Origin: an uncultured Lachnospiraceae bacterium
GTDB taxonomy: Bacteria; Bacillota; Clostridia; Lachnospirales; Lachnospiraceae
Direction of reading: 5' to 3'
Length of the DNA stretch: 14,203 nt
NCBI GenBank assembly: GCA_910577785.1
Contig: CAJTNT010000070.1
Span: forward strand, 1-14,203
In this document: positions 13,289 through 14,203 of the stretch, in pieces
Layout of the letters: the number at the start of each line of letters is the position of its first letter
Position numbering within the stretch: the stretch's first letter is position 1
Program-made: the position numbers and the translations under genes
Notes under the pieces: model-generated
Databases searched by the model: none
The model's input: the letters and a program-made list of their open reading frames with translations, nothing else
What the model was told of the DNA's origin: nothing

Positions 13289-13837
13289 ATGGAATTAAAC
13301 GAAATGGAAAAACGGCTGCTGTTTCAGGTTGAGGGCGACTATCAATACAAAGTCCTGAACGAGCTCCACATGGCTGCCCGGTACACAAAGGACCCTGAAC
13401 AGCGGAAGGCAGCGGAAAGTCTGATGGCAAAGCTGCGCGTCCTGACGGATGACGAGTGCATGGACATCGTGCGGGATATTCAGAAGAATTACCTCCTGCC
13501 CTACCCGCCCCGGACGATTGGGGAAAAGATTGCGGAGGCCAGGCAGCGATCCGGCGCGGAAAAATTGAAAGGGCATGACATCATGGCCCTGGAACGCTTT
13601 GCCCCAGAGGTACGGCACATGATCATCTTCAATGTGCTGTCTTATAATTCTCCTGTCGGCGATAAGGGCGATAGGATGCGCCTGTTCCTTACGGATGCCG
13701 GCTATCAGAAATTTTTAGACAGTCAGGAGCGGGGCGAAGTCAAACTGAAAAACCATGCGAAGGTCTCAGACGGCATCTCCATTATGACCGCAGGGACCGC
13801 GTCTTGTAACAGGATAACCGGAGAAAGGAGGCTTTGA
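13289..13837 (+). CDS. Conserved integrative-element protein of unknown function
   Basis: A 182-residue soluble protein. The start is ATG 13289 because AAAGGAG (13276-13282) lies at ideal spacing; the frame is open further upstream but that part overlaps the terminator hairpin. The sequence (MELNEMEKRLLFQVEGDYQ, then ARQRSGAEKLKGHDIMALERF and RHMIIFNVL) resembles proteins encoded just before the replication-initiator-like gene in Tn1549-type elements. I do not recognise a catalytic motif, signal peptide or membrane segment. The function is unknown. The next gene begins one base after its stop, so the two are translationally linked. The last ~20 residues (SIMTAGTASCNRITGERRL) look less conserved in character. 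Confidence 0.7.
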   Translation: MELNEMEKRLLFQVEGDYQYKVLNELHMAARYTKDPEQRKAAESLMAKLRVLTDDECMDIVRDIQKNYLLPYPPRTIGEKIAEARQRSGAEKLKGHDIMALERFAPEVRHMIIFNVLSYNSPVGDKGDRMRLFLTDAGYQKFLDSQERGEVKLKNHAKVSDGISIMTAGTASCNRITGERRL

Positions 13838-13838
13838 A

Positions 13839-14203
13839 ATGGCTGTATTCCGGGTAGAAAAAACAAAGGACTTCACGATCATGTGCAACCACCATCTGCG
13901 CAATACGGAACTGTCCTTAAAGGCAAAGGGGCTCCTCTCGCTCATGCTGTCGCTGCCGGAAGATTGGGATTATACCACAAAGGGGCTCGCCCATATCTGT
14001 AAGGACGGCGTGGATTCGATCACTACCGCCCTGAAAGAGCTGGAGCGGCACGGGTATCTCACCAGGCAGCGCCTCCGCTATGGGAACGGACAGCTCGGAG
14101 ACATTGAGTATACGATCCATGAAAAGCCTGTAAATGCTGAAAAACAGGAGTATTCACCTAAACGGGAAAATCCAAGACAGGTAAATCCAGGACAGGCAAA
14201 ACC
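13839..14203 (+). CDS. Helix-turn-helix replication-initiator-like protein of an integrative element (partial, runs off the window)
   Basis: The first 121 codons of a gene starting at ATG 13839, with AAAGGAGG at 13824-13831 and only one base between it and the previous stop. The N-terminus MAVFRVEKTKDFTIMCNHHL, then LSLKAKGLLSLMLSLPEDWD, is the signature of the RepA/RepN-type winged-helix proteins at one end of Tn1549-like conjugative elements. A winged helix covers ~25-95 (DSITTALKELERHGYLTRQR). After ~100 a linker begins with proline-containing repeats (REN-PRQ-VN-PGQ), also usual for the family. Relatives have a further C-terminal region, which is outside the window. The likely role is DNA binding for element replication or regulation, which is inferred from family and not shown here. 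Confidence 0.85.
   Translation, partial: MAVFRVEKTKDFTIMCNHHLRNTELSLKAKGLLSLMLSLPEDWDYTTKGLAHICKDGVDSITTALKELERHGYLTRQRLRYGNGQLGDIEYTIHEKPVNAEKQEYSPKRENPRQVNPGQAK

Larger units (their letters stand above)
12658..14203 (+). mobile_element. Mobile-element region: recombinase remnant plus one end of a Tn1549/Tn916-like element
   Basis: From the point where the leucine-rich-repeat gene breaks off, the content is of mobile-element type. It holds a strong hairpin, a C-terminal tyrosine recombinase fragment on the minus strand, a structured leader, and two tightly spaced plus-strand genes typical of one end of Tn1549-like integrative conjugative elements. The recombinase fragment points away from the element genes, so it may be a remnant of another element. 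The left boundary is placed at the truncation point; a boundary at about 13032 for the intact element is also possible. The right end lies outside the window. Confidence 0.55.

Noticed and set aside
13102..13290. A 62-codon minus-strand frame over the element leader.
   Set aside because: It runs antisense through the ribosome site and both hairpins and has no ribosome site of its own. The leader structure explains the sequence better.

Overview
The window looks like a chromosomal segment of a gut Clostridium-type Firmicute, most likely a Lachnospiraceae member. The evidence is strong AAAGGAG ribosome sites, a secreted multi-domain glycosidase built from NPCBM, BIG2, FIVAR and Fn3 modules, a BspA-like leucine-rich-repeat protein, a YesN-type response regulator and a Tn1549-like conjugative-element gene pair. 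The species cannot be named from the sequence alone.

Layout. At 81-1584 (+) a zinc-finger anti-sigma-like membrane protein is followed by a YfjL-like anchored protein. At 1707-4202 (-) a GH36-type alpha-galactosidase-like gene is followed by an AllA-family gene, ending in a hairpin shared with the convergent operon. The GH36 reading frame stops early: its last ~68 codons (2191-2396) are still readable behind a TAG and a frameshift. At 4413-8492 (-) lies a very large broken gene for a secreted GH101/GH129-like mucin-type O-glycan hydrolase. It carries an in-frame TAG, a frameshift and an out-of-frame internal deletion, and its 5' part is missing. It abuts head-to-head a (+) YesN-type response regulator whose first ~9 codons are antisense to the broken gene, so a rearrangement junction lies at about 8485-8500. 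A methyl-accepting chemotaxis protein (10111-12084) follows from its own clear promoter.

The right end is mobile. A 5'-truncated leucine-rich-repeat gene (12175-12657, -) is cut at about 12658. Next come a hairpin and the last 58 codons of a tyrosine recombinase (12855-13031, -). After these come a structured leader resembling an attenuator and two (+) genes typical of Tn1549/Tn916-like integrative elements, the second running off the window.

Taken together this was a glycan-use locus (two glycosidases, a carbohydrate-type regulator, a chemoreceptor) that is decaying and has been cut by rearrangement and by mobile-element insertion. I found no CRISPR array, rRNA or tRNA, and no clearly new defence or biosynthetic system. 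The main items of interest are the chimeric regulator start, the pattern of lesions in the two glycosidases, a large unexplained palindrome at 4260-4327, and the mobile-element leader.
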